A stretch of DNA of 64,000 bases, from the NCBI GenBank assembly GCA_038501785.1, contig JBAMJR010000051.1, positions 1,654,501 through 1,718,500 on the forward strand. The letters are read 5' to 3'. Shown piece after piece: positions 24,055-37,384 of the stretch (the stretch's first letter is position 1; each line of letters starts with the position of its first letter). The position numbers and the translations under genes are program-made. This stretch comes from Myoxocephalus aenaeus (Eukaryota; Chordata; Actinopteri; Perciformes; Cottidae). Below the pieces are notes generated by a model that was not told where the DNA came from, searched no databases, and was given only the letters and a program-made list of their open reading frames with translations.

Positions 24055-24437
24055 TCATACTGTCACTTCTGTCTTGCTGTTGGTTACAAAGTATGGTTGT
24101 GGAGGCATGTAGCGAGTGTTGTGCAGCTCCTTCTCTATGATGCAGAGTTTCTTTTGGCCATAGCTCTGCCGGAGTCCCAGCACGTCCCTGCTCTCCCAAG
24201 AACTTAGCATCCCCGGGCTGGCAGCGGTGTTGGAGCCGTAGGACAGCGACTGGGAGCTGTGGCTCTTGGGGCTTTTGTACTTGTGTCCATTCTGCTTTGC
24301 AGACACCTGTCTGGGTGGGCTGTAAGGATTACTCGGCTCTGGCTCCATATCCATAGCTTCCATGGGAAGACTTCCCTTGGTTGTCATCTGGATCACTTGC
24401 TGCCGGTTGCTGTAGAAGCTGTCATTAGCTTTCTCTG
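24055..24437 (-). CDS. shisa9: shisa9 terminal coding exon with PDZ ligand
   Basis: Acceptor TTGATAG ends at 24438. The exon reads AEKANDSFYSNRQQ..., AKQNGHKYKSPKSHSSQ and PPQPYFVTNSKTEVTV, then TGA at 24057-24055. The C-terminal EVTV is a class I PDZ ligand; in mammals it binds PSD-95-type scaffolds. Confidence 0.95.
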
Positions 24438-27400
24438 CTATCAAATACAGATAAACAGCATGATATTTCTTTGTCATTTCCCCTTAATTCGGTCCTTAGA
24501 GAGAACTAGTCCAACCTCATATCATCAAGCATCACAATAACTTATTAAAATAGGGATTTACTGTCACACAAATATAATTCTAACCTTTGCTATATTGTTA
24601 ATGCAACCCTTCCTTGATACTAATAATAATTGCATCTTTACAACAAGGAACTGCCCTTACTGTCTTTAAATTATGTTTTAGGCAAGCATATTTTGTTGTT
24701 GTTATCACGCAGAGGAAGTGGAACCACTTTATCTGCCCTGTGAGAGTCTGCAGGTATTCAATTTGGCTGCATTAAGACTCTCTACCAACAAGTTAGGGCA
24801 GTCTGAGAGGCAAAACCCAGGGCGTAGAAAGTCGCCTGAGCACTGGCCGCACCACTCATTAACATGTCACGATGTAATGACATGACACGTTTCCCCATCC
24901 CCAGTGGAAATTACACCCTTGGTGCACAGTATTGCACTGTAGGACCGACTGGGCTGAGCGGATCACATACGTGTGCTGACATGTATGACACCTCATGCCC
25001 CACTTGGATATTTGTTCTATTAATATTATCTATTTTATGAAAGCAGTGGCAGTGCCTCTCACTATCTCTGCAAGTGAGCTGTTGTGTTGTTACTGCAGTC
25101 AAACAGAATCTCCAGCTCAGACGAGCTTGCCGGGTTTTGTCCAATCATATCCCGGATCATTTGGAAACAACCTCTCAAGAGTCTCGGTTGGTCCTGTCTA
25201 CATGAGTTAACCCCTTCCTGGTTGTATTTCAGACCTTTTTGACGAGAATAGGTCATTGTTATTGGGTGACAACAAAATCTCCGTAAGGCTGAGGTGGTTT
25301 GCCAGCAGATCACTGGACACTATATCATGTCTTCTGGCATTTGTCTTGCAATAATCAGCTGCTGTAGTTTGCTTATAAAACCACTGCAGTGTGACTTTAT
25401 ATCTCCAATCAGGTTCAGACAATATATGAAAACGGTGTTTCCTTGAGCACTAACTGAACCTGAGCACACAAGCTCCAGCATTAGCCTTGTCTAACATTTC
25501 ATACTTTTTAAAATGAAGTATCCCTCAGATAACCTTTTTTATGTGGTCTCTTCATCATCGTCAAGCTGTGGATGATCTCTCTGTCTTTATTCGTGTTCCA
25601 GGAGAGAGACGTAGCGATGAGCAGCGTATACTTTACAGCAGCTACTGCAGTAAAACCCACATCAGCGCTCGTAGACGAACACACATATTATGACCACAGA
25701 GGCTCACCATGTACAGTACTACAGTTGCATCTCATCACCACTCCCCAACTCATGTGTGTTTTGATTGCTCCTGATTGTCTCCTGTCCCCAGTCTCATTAG
25801 CTAAGATCTGCTCTATTTTTATTTTCCCTAATGATCAGTTTGTTTGACGGCACTTCAGCGGATTAGCAGCGGAGAAGCTTCAGCTGCTCGTGTGAATCTC
25901 AAAGAGAGTGAGCTGGTTTATGTGATTGGACCTACAACAGATGCACAGTGAGCTGTCTTCCTGTCCATCACAGCTAATTGATTCATCTATTAATAGACTC
26001 CTATTTCACTGTGCTAAATAGCATCAAATACAGATCCACAAATACATTTATTTATACCGCATTTTTATGCGCCCAGGCAAAGATGAGTGTTGGTTAAAAT
26101 AGAGGTCAGGGGAACTTAAAACTATATGTTCTTTGAAATGCCACTGTGATGATTATAATATAACATAAAAAGCGAAGAAAATAAATTACTTCAAATACGC
26201 CTGAATTCTTGTTTTTCACTTTATCAGATAAGTCAAAGTGTAAACATTAAATACATTCTTTCGGATTTAATATTACAAAGAGAACTCTAAATGTTGCCTG
26301 ACTATAAGTGCTCCACTCCACTGTAGCATAAAGACTGTCAGCATCACCTGTTGGCTAACATCAGTATTTTAATATGATCTCACATCCACTCCTTTTTGTT
26401 TGATGTATTTTTATTTACATTCGTAGACGCTACAAACAGGCTTTTGACAAATCTGTTTGCATCATCTTGCCGAGTGATACTATTTTGGCATTTTAAGTTA
26501 TTTATTGATTCAAATGCTGTTTGTCCAGACACTGGCTTCAGACTTTCCAAAATTAGAAGAAAAACAAACTTGCTTCTTTAAATACACTTTCTGTTGGCAT
26601 TGATGGACTATGGATTATCTGGCAATGCATTCTGTCAGCCAGAGATTTGATGGGGATTCAAAACAACTAGGCTCATATTTAAAGATGAAGTGCAAGTACA
26701 AGGTTAAGAACATGTGTTGTGTAAACAGGATTCAGAAAGTAGAAATGAAATAAAAGGCTGAAAAACTGTCATTTTAATGCTAAACTAAAAGAAAGATGAC
26801 AATGAAACTCACAAATAACTGCAGCTATAGGAGAACAAGGTTGTTTTTTGTTAAGTAAAATTAACCACTTTTAATTTTACTGGGTTGCCATTAAATATTT
26901 TCAAAGCATTTCAGATACATTTTCTTCATTAATATATGAAGAAAATGTATCTCAAATATATACCCACGTATATATGTGGGTATAGGTGTACACACACACA
27001 CACAGGAAGAAAATGTATATATTTAATATCCTGTATACATGTTTATTCCAGATCACTCAATTAAACCTTTAGGCTCTTTCTCATATGATGCAGAGAAACC
27101 CTGATTAATTATGCTCGTTCCATTTATAGAGGATGTAATGTGCTACTTAATCAGATGAGACCTTACCCACAGCCTTCAGCGTGGCGTACTTGTTGAGATC
27201 CTTGACAGGCTTCTGTTGTTCATATGGGCTGGGAATCTGTCCCACAGCAGGGTAAAGCTGTGTTATCAAAGTTGATGCCTGAGCCGCGTTGTTCATCTGG
27301 TTGCTGTCTAAAGGAGGACAAATGCAAATTCTTAATGCAAAAAAAAAAAATCCCCTGATTTCCCCTTTAGGACCATGCGATAATTCAATTTGATAATTTA

Positions 27401-30400
27401 TGTTCTTTCAATGGAATCATATATTGAGATATCGTGATACACAATGACATTGTTTAAATTTAAAATAACAAGAACATACTATTTCTGAGAAAATCTGATC
27501 GTTTTGCACTAAAGTTCCTACTAAAATGAGTACTTGCCATGTACTTAATTCACATGGGAGTATACACAAATACTGTTTTACCATGTGGTTATTTCATATA
27601 GACTATTTATTTAATAATCAGAAAACATGCTATGTCGTAATAAAGATCTGAAATGACCTATATGGGCATAGATAGAAAAGATAATTTTCTATCTATGCCC
27701 TACCTAATTACCCTTTAATCGCTAAAGTAATATGTTCAAATGTGTACATACAGTACCATGGATGTGAAATGTGAATATAGAATAATTGTTGCTGTAACTT
27801 GGTCGTGTCACTTTCCCTTAAGTACGTTTTTTTTCTGGGGGCCCAGCTGGAGAGAGTCATGACTGCTCTTTGTGAAACTGTACTAATCCTTCAGCAGACA
27901 TCTGGTAAATTAAAGGGTTCACAGCAACGAGACTGGCCCCCTGCCTCCTGGCATCGCAGAGCAAACAGCTGCTCAGAGTGTCTTATCTCTGGTTAGTAGA
28001 ATGTACCAATTTACAGGCGGCCGATTGAAGACAGTGCTGCGTGTTTTATATGTCAGAGTAGAGATATCAACAGGTTTATGGGTAAATACTTGATGTGTAT
28101 AGTTTTGCTTATTCATTAATGACTTGCTGATCTTCAGCTTGACCTCTTACAAAGTCACAATTATAGTTGTGTTTTTAATGAGGTCGTGATTGAACACTCG
28201 GGCAAATTCACAAAAGAATTACGCGTCTTTTGCCAACCACTAAACCTGTGCTAGTAGGACAAAATGAAAGCATGTAATTCTCAAAGCACCCACAAAGGGT
28301 GACATGCAACCCTCACTGTGCTGCCAAGCCAGTGGCTTCTCTGCTCCTGTGCTGTTTGCATGTATTTACATCAGATAATATGCATACATTTGGTGCAAAA
28401 TCGTCCCCTATCTCTGCAAATAAGCCTCATTGCCAAAAGAGTCCGATTCAGAAAGATCCACGCTAATAGCCACATGCAGTAGAGTGAAATGATTTATGTC
28501 TTCAGAGAGTTGGTGGTAACTGAAGCTTCATTCATAAGGGGTGTCTTTAAACAAAACAAAAAACGTATGTATTGTGGGATGCAGTGACAGTTGTGACATG
28601 AAAAATACATTTTAAAAAAGCTCCCCAACATGTCATTTTAGAAAATACTTCATTTCAAGAAGTAATGCTACCGTAGTTAAATCTCAAATGTCACAACAAC
28701 CTCTTAAAATAAGAAAATGTAATCATATTTGTCTCATTTAATGATGTACATAAAGGAGAGAAGGTAAATGAGCCAGAGCCCGCTCCATATGGCCCGGTTC
28801 TGGCCCGAATCAACGGGCTTCTGCTCCGGCAGACTCTCGGCCCAATAATAGCAACAGCCTCAAGCATGTTTATGCTTTGCCACTTGTATGACTGCAATTA
28901 AATGCAATAAAAGGGGAAATTGCTCTGAGCTGCCAAACTTTATGGGTGTGTTTATGCCGTAATATCGTTAAGGCAATATCTCTGGTGAATGGGACCTCGA
29001 GACGGTGCCGAAAGCAGTTACACGGTGCTTCCGGCGGCCACCATCCATTCTTTGTGAATTTGCCGCTCATTGTGTTATTTGTCCTGATGTAAATGTTTTT
29101 TTAAATTTTTTAAAAGGTAACCTGCTCATTGCCGCTGTTGTTAATGGTTAAAGTTTATCAACTTTAAATTGTGGGGTGTCCACTAGTCCTTGGTCTAGAA
29201 TGTGTCTGATAAAAACAGATCATTAATACAGAAAATAGGTTAATTAGGCTCTTATTCCCCACTGGTCAGCAAGAAACATTATCACTGTGCTAATTAATTT
29301 TGGAAAGTCTCAAACTGTTAATGCTGTCTAATGAAATGATGCAGAGGACGGCTTTGACAACTCTTCCCCTCCACCACACCACGACTGGGTTGGTGTCTTG
29401 AGGACGATCAGACTTTGAGGCACCACTGTGTTCTCCTTCTAATGAGGCTTATTACAAGCTCCTGTATTATCCTGTTTTATTGAAAGCCTTATTAAATCGA
29501 GTCGTTGAGAAAGACAGCACAGCACCCTCATTAAATCGTTTACAAATGCTTTACCAACTAAAGTAAACAGATTCTCCAAAAGTGTAGCTAAATCTGTTGC
29601 CTTGCCAGGTTCTTCCAGGGCTTGTTGACCTGTTTCAGTTTCATACAATTCCTGGTAAGTGGGCCATGCACACATGCTCTCATTCAATGTGATGTTAACC
29701 TCGATAATACAAGATTAATACAGATTTTTAAGAAATCATTTGAGGTACCACTGTGTTCAACAATATAGCGTCTATATAGATCTATAGATCATTGTGCTGA
29801 TCTGATACTGCAGTCAGGGTCAGGGTTTCCCCTGAAAGGTAAACCTTCGGTTTGCCCACCAAAGGTAAATAACTTCAATAGTTATCAATGACCACTGAAT
29901 GCTTGTGTGCAACTTATTATATCTCTATTATATTGTCCTCCATTTACTTTTTCAGCCTCTCAGAAAGTCTCGGGTAGCCCAGATTGTCTTTATATGTAAC
30001 CTAGGATTTCACTGCAGTTAATACATGAGGACGGTGCTTTTGTGAATATTTGGTGCAACTTTGCTATTTTCAGGATACCAAACTTGTTGAAACCGAGGCG
30101 CTGGTGTATGTACTTGTTTTTCTCCATCTTTAATGTGTATCTGACTTTGTGCCGTTAGGACTGAGTGTCATTTGAGCTTGTACTGTTGTCAAAGTCACAG
30201 CTTTTATGTCAGCAGCTGAGAGAAAGTAGGCCACTTCTGGAGACTTGTAAGGTTAAAGACTCCATGGTTGTTGCGGGAAATAAGCGAGTTAACACTCCAG
30301 ACACAGACACCACCCTGGAACTCATAAAAGATTTAGCAGCGTATTTTGGGAGCTGTATGCCCTGAAATAAATGGTGCAAGGAGAAGGGCGCTCTTATTTA

Positions 30401-31231
30401 CAGGCAGCCTACTTTCAAGTTAATGATGAAAATATTGTGTTATCTCAGTCAATATCTTTCCTTTTCTGTCAGACTCATGGGACTCAAACACTTTGTTTAT
30501 GTTGTATATCTGCATTATTCATAATTATTAGTTGTACTTACTCTTATGTGTACATTGTTTGATAAAACATATTTTCAGGCATACTGTATATATTAACCGT
30601 ATTGTTAATATGGTAAGAATAATTGGTTTGACAGGCAATTTGTGGACAGGCTTTTACGTGTTCAATTATTTCTTTAAAAATCAAGGTGTATAAAACAACA
30701 AGTGTGCACTTGTTAAAAACTACTTTATTTTCATGTGATGCCATTTTTATAAAGCAGTCAGAGTACAGAGGTCTTTATTAAGTTGATAATTAGTTTAAAA
30801 GAGTAATTCATTCATAAAGTGTCTCATTATTCGTTAATTGTAAAGACTACAGACACATCTCATGACCAGTAGCAGATATTTACTATCCCAAAGGTTTCAG
30901 TCAAAGACTCTTAATTATCTCAAATAGTTTGGTTCTATTGATGCTAATACAGATAATAATCAAATAAAAATAAAACCTGCACCTCTACATTTATCACACC
31001 ATTGCTGCACATGTCTGTTATTGGGAATCACAACGACAAATTCAGCGCATTCAGAACCATTTTTAATAGAAAGTTTTAAGTATTGCATAATATAGCCCCT
31101 ATTTAGCAAACTTCAATTTTTGAGCTCCTAAAAAGAAAACAACTTTTGAACAATCTTCAATCGTAATACCTCGAACTATTGGAGGTGCAGAGCCTATATT
31201 GCTCTGGAACAACCTTTTATTTATTTATTTA

Positions 31232-31328
<97 letters not shown>

Positions 31329-32743
31329 TGCTGGAGCCTCAGGGTATGACAGTCAAGGTGGCGTGGAAAGCATTTTTTCCACACTATTTTGCATCAGTCA
31401 TATTTAATAGTAAACCCTGGACACTCAAAATGTAGATAAACAGTGAATTTGAAATTCTTAAAAATCGGTGATGATTTTCTAACTTCAACTATATTAGTCT
31501 GTTATATAGTAGTGAAGACTTATACACATATTTCTTCACTCGTATCCAACATTAAAGTGAGGGTACAAATAATAAGTACACACTTAAAATTGAGAACTAT
31601 TTAATATCTATTGTTGAATAAGTGGTCAATATGGGGAAAATTGAAGCTAACAATCCACTTACTTTCTAATTTCACAATCTGTGTTTGTGAGCTCTCTGTA
31701 TTGTCAGTTTCTAATTACCTCCTGAACGATGTGAGGCTTCGGTACACAGATTGGAGGACAGTATATGGCAGGTGGAAAATAAAACTTCCATTTGGGAGCA
31801 ATTTCTCAGCTGCTGTCAGAGGTAATGCTGCTGAGATATGTTTCTATCTGGCAGTGGGGAAACGGACCGTCGTGCACCAGTGGAGCGTTGGCAGTGAGCG
31901 GAGACTTTGTTCTCTCTGGCTGACTGCCTGGAGTAAAAAGAGGCCACACTTCACAATTGCCCCATGTGCGCTGATGGCCAACCGGACATGAACATGATCG
32001 TACTGGGAGCCAAAGAAGCCCATCGCTCAAAGTCTGTATTACTGCTGTCTTGAGGAGAATGAGAGCTAACAGATTTGTGTTATCTTTGACAGGCAATATG
32101 AGGAACGGGGCCATCGTTTGGAGCGTTTCAATTTCTGATTTGCACCACTCTCCGTAATATACACTGACTATTATAGCTGGGACATTGTCATACCTGCCTC
32201 TAGAAAGCACAGCTGGAGAGGGCAAGTGCAGGACGGATCCATGTGGCAGAATATATCTCCTCACCTCTTGTAACCTTGTAAGAATTGCTGTCAAGAAAAC
32301 AACAATCATCCCTGTGCTGCTGAAAGATACAGTCACTGTGCCATGGCTTTCACCTTCTATTTTTACAACAGTTTGACAACAATACAAGAGTAAATGTGAG
32401 GTTTATGCCCAGTAAAAAGCCACAAAATAACTCTGATTCTGACCACAGAGCTGCATAGTGTGTCCTAGTAGTTCTGTTCGCTGTTAGCTGGGAACCAAAC
32501 ACACCGTCCAAACCAATAGAACCAAGCAAACCGTTTCCCTGTTGCGTCTCACTTGTGGCCCCTACTGGCCGGAGGCCGGTCAAGAGTAGTGAGTGAGGAG
32601 TCAGCAGTCAATCAATGGCATTATCAGACCGCCAATGCAAGGTGAAGAAAGAGTGAGTCCCCGCAAACCAACAGAGCACCTTGAGCGTGGAGCCATAAAA
32701 TAAACACCTAAAATATTCTGCAGTTTGGTGCAGCAGCACAGCG

Positions 32744-32795
<52 letters not shown>

Positions 32796-35700
32796 GACCG
32801 ATCTCATTATCTCCTGGTGAAGATAATAATAAGATAATAATAATCCTGAAGAAATACTACAATACTACAGATGAGATGACAGACTTGGGTAAAAATAAAT
32901 GTATAATGATCGTCAGGCATAACTATATTTCTTGACTCAAAGAAAGAGGCATCTGGGGCTGAGACAACTGCAATTCATTTTTCTTTTCTTTTTTTTTTTA
33001 CAAAAGGGACATAACCCTTTAAATAGGTGTAGTCACTGCACTTTTTTAACAGTGGCTCACATCATTGATTAGTTTATTTAATTTACTGTACTCCAGGGAG
33101 CAGTAGGTCCACAAGTTCAGGACACAAGGTCCTCAGTGTGTTCACCTCCAGTGTGTGTAATGTCAGATATACAAACACAACCCCTTTGTTGTGAAGTGGC
33201 TATTTTATTCTAACAGGCATGTTTTGTTCTTCACACTATTATAGGCAGAATAACATAGTATAAAACGGTCCATAGTATACTAAGGAAAGCATATCTCTCA
33301 GTCCTCACGTGTTGGCTGGTTTGTAATAAACAGATATTTTTTTCTGAGAGGAGGCGAGACAGAAAGCGCTCTGATTTTAGAATTATTCATTATTATCATG
33401 TCACTGCTGACACCTCACCTCTGCTGTTTTTAGGGAGAGAAAAAAAAAATTAAGCTCAGTTAAAAACAAACAAATCTAGACATCTAGCTCCTGAACTAGA
33501 ATACCTCTTAAATGTCTGAGGTTATTTATGCTTGATGGAAAATCGTATTTATCAGTTCAGTGAAATTTCAAGTAAATGAGATGGGATAGTCACATGTGAC
33601 TTTGAAGTTGTCAGGTGACAAAACACCGCAGCCTTGTGGCAGCCATGTTAAAAGATCACATCGAGGTTTACATTAAACAGCACCTGCAGACTACATAACC
33701 TTTCATAAACAACACATGTGCATTCCCTGGATTGCTCCTATGTTGGGGGTCCCTCATCAAAAATATAAATTGATCGAGGGCATTTAATGTTTTAGATAAC
33801 TTAATTTAATTGTAATTAAGTGAGGTATGAGGTAATTACAGTCATCTTCCTTGTGTGCCAAGAATGGGAAGGTTTTCATTACAATCGCAAATCACACCAG
33901 GTGCTTTCACTAATTAGCAAACCTTCCAAGCTAATCAGTGAAATCTCCCACTGTACTCTGCTGCTGCAATGGGAACACGCTAACTTCTGGCCTTAAATAG
34001 CACAAGAATAATCACAGGTATTGATTTGCATCTGTCTCAAGGGAACAGCATCCAGATTAAGGAAAATCAGTACAACGCTTGATGTAATTCATTTTTGTTT
34101 CATTTTTATAATGTAACTGAAGCACTACGTCATCACCTGGCGAGATTATTTTTGTGATTGATTCATTGGCGCCTAGCTTCTAATGTTAAGGATGTCCAGT
34201 GTATTTCTTCCACTATATATACTTCATTGGACAATCAGTATCTGGAGAGTTTATCCTCAGTTGAGCCAAATTATTTAACATTTCCTTTTTAAATGTCAGT
34301 TACTTAGAGCAGGTGTTTATAAATAAAGAATATAACTGTAAAAGAATTCTGCTTGACTGTGTCTTTAAAACTTGTTTTAAATGTGAGATGACATTTGCCA
34401 TAATTACTGGCATGGGGGGGCATTTCGCAGGTTAGCATGAATAACAACTCTTTTCTGTCAGTACATTTATCTGTGGGTGTGTGCAAGTGTTGGTGTCGAT
34501 GAACTAAAGAGCGAGATTGATATAATGTGTGAGGCTGTTGCGTACTATAAGTATACTATAAGTATTTGCTAAGACGCAGAGCTCGAGGTTGTCGGTGGTA
34601 ATTAGTGTGTATGTTAAATGATTGCTGAGGGCATGACTAATTGCTTCACCAGCCCGCAGGATTGTTGAGGGACCTTTTTTTCCTTCCACCACTTCATCTA
34701 TTTCAGGACAGGCATGCAAATAAACAGGGCTCACAATTCAAGGTTTATATTTGTTTCAAATAGAATCTCTGAGTGTATGAGTATCTTTTTTAAATTGGTT
34801 GTGGTGGTGCAATTCTGGCAGCAGTATTAGTAAATGTATGCAACCCGACGTTTACACAAACTGCTCTGTCATGTATATTTAGGTGTTTAGCTCGGGGGTG
34901 TGATGTCACAGTACTTACGGAGACTGTTGACTGTGAGTCTGGTCTGGATGTTCTCATAGTGCTGGCCAAGTCCAATGTCGTCCGTATGTTCTGAGGCAGG
35001 ATGGCGGATCACGTGTGCAAGAGCTCTGGAAAGGATAAAGAACAATCTCAGACAGGACATTTTTCAGTAAATAACAAGTTTAGATTCTGTGCAGGCCAGC
35101 AGTGCTCACTGTGCTTTGTCGGGTCACAGTCTTCCTACGTCACAAAGTAAAGGGATTGTTTGGGTCCTCTGAAATAAGCCATTTGACAGTTCGACAAATG
35201 ATAGGAGTGTTTATTTATCAGCCATATCTAAGTCTACAGAGGTTATGTACTTGGTTAAGGTTGGGGGAAGGTTATAGTAAACAGAGAGCAAGAAACTGCT
35301 GTCTCTGGTGTCAACGTCACCAGAATGGGTTAAAAGTGATCAGCAGAGGCTGAAATATTCTGACCTTTAGTCCTTAGCAGTGTTGTAAATTAGCTTTTTA
35401 TTCCACGAGTCACTCTTCTTTTTTACCAGGCTCACACTTTTGTGTGAAAAAAAAAAACAGTACAACAATTTACATTAAGAATTATTAATCAAATATTTAT
35501 TCACTTAAGATTATCCATTTTTAATTATCTCTCCCTCAAACCGCACACACACACACACACTCGAATACAATCCACCAATAAAATAATTTGAATCTTTTAC
35601 TGATTGGTGAAGTAGGAACGTAAGCTTACTTTTATGTTTTGCAGCTGCACCATTGTGGATGGTATCCAATTTATCCTACATTTCCCATAATGCAAATCGA

Positions 35701-37293
35701 TAGCATCTTTCTTTAGACCCTCTCTGCCTCTTCATGCTCCACATCTAAAGTGTTGTAGTTACACTCCCCCAACAGTGACATTTACACGCTAATGATCCAC
35801 CATTATTCCAAATAGAGCACTATTCCAAATTTGAAGTGGGCATATTCCGTTTAGATATTTTGTATTTGGTCTTATTCCGAATGTAGCATTTTCCGATCAA
35901 GATGTGGGATATTATTGTCGTTTCAGGAGCATTCATTGGAACTGTAAACAGCGCATTTGGAATATACGTCTCAATTGGGGTTTTTACTTCAGTTTGTGAC
36001 ACATGGCCTCTTACTGGCTCTGTGCGTTGACAGAAAGAGAAACACATACTTGCAAGCATTATGAAAGACTTAGATATCAACAGGTTTTTGGACATGCCCA
36101 AATATTGCAACGCCGACCTTTTCAAAAACCTTTTCATTCCTTCATGTTTGAATGAATGAAAGTGGAATGTTCAAACATGCATGTAAACAGGAATATTATT
36201 GGAATATTCATTTGTATTCGCCATGTAAACCGCTGAAAAGGAATATTGTCTTTTTCTGAATAAGGGTTAAACATAGAATATTTTATGTATGCAAACGTAA
36301 TCAGTGATGTCATAATATATCAACGCTAACCCAGAGGACACATCTATAGTGGACTGCAGAAAGGTGAGAACTTTAACCGCAGCCAAAACAATACTGCCAA
36401 TGTTCTAAAGGAGAAAATATGACTTTCAGAGCATGGATAGAGCAGCAAACAACTATTTGCCATGTAGAGATATAGTGGAGTAATGCAGAGAATGAAGTCA
36501 CTCCCCCTCTGTGTGTGTTGTAGTTCTAGCTTCTTACGTTGTTGACGATGCCGGGCCGACTGCGCATGCTTTTAGTTTATGTTAGTGCACGATTAGCTCA
36601 CGGCCGCCGTAGTTTGTACTGTCAGCAGCATTAGCGTCATGTTGAGAGCCGTTAAGAAGCAATCAAAAATGATTCTCATATTTTCCACCTTTTTAGCTTT
36701 TCGTCGTCACAGAGAAACCCCTGTGGCAAGTCATGTTTTCATTTTCGTGTCACCTGGATTGTAATTATGTAAAATATATCGAAAAACTATTTAGAAGTTC
36801 ACTTTGTCAAGCAGTGAACTGTCATGTCCACAAATATTTTTTGGGGTTTTCATTTTACAACTATGTCCAGTGCTCGTTTGTGGCATATAAGATCAGCCCC
36901 GTCCAAGTATCTTGTAATACACTTTTCAAGTAACATCATCTAAACATTACATTTCATTTAGCTGACGCTTTTATCCAAAGGGACTTACATTGTTTTCTAT
37001 ACACCGTAGCCACAGCAACGGGGAGCAATTCAAGGTTAAGTGTCTTGCTCAAGGACACATCGACATGGATTAGCGAAGACGGGCATGGTAACCACTGAGC
37101 CACAGTCGCCAAACAACTCCGCCTCATCTAAATGACAGTGTACAAGTCAACTTGTTATGGTGCAGTGTCAAATGCAAATGAACACAGTGATTCCTTTGTG
37201 CAGACGTTTTCTAGCCCAAAATCAGTCTCTTGAGTAGACTGCAAGAGAGTAATTAACCCTCTTTGTGTGCATATCTGAAGTGTATTTGAGGAA

Positions 37294-37384
<91 letters not shown>

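Larger units (their letters stand above)
27308..34918 (-). other. shisa9 intron 2
   Basis: 7.6 kb intron. It contains a perfect hairpin at 27.67 kb, a long TTTA/TA microsatellite at 31.2 kb and a CA microsatellite at 32.75 kb. A 193-codon minus-strand frame at 31806-32387 has no recognisable domain and is not called. Confidence 0.85.

Noticed and set aside
31806..32387. 193-codon minus-strand open frame inside shisa9 intron 2
   Set aside because: No recognisable domain, no splice signals that fit shisa9 phase, and composition typical of chance. The intron is explained by the exons on either side.
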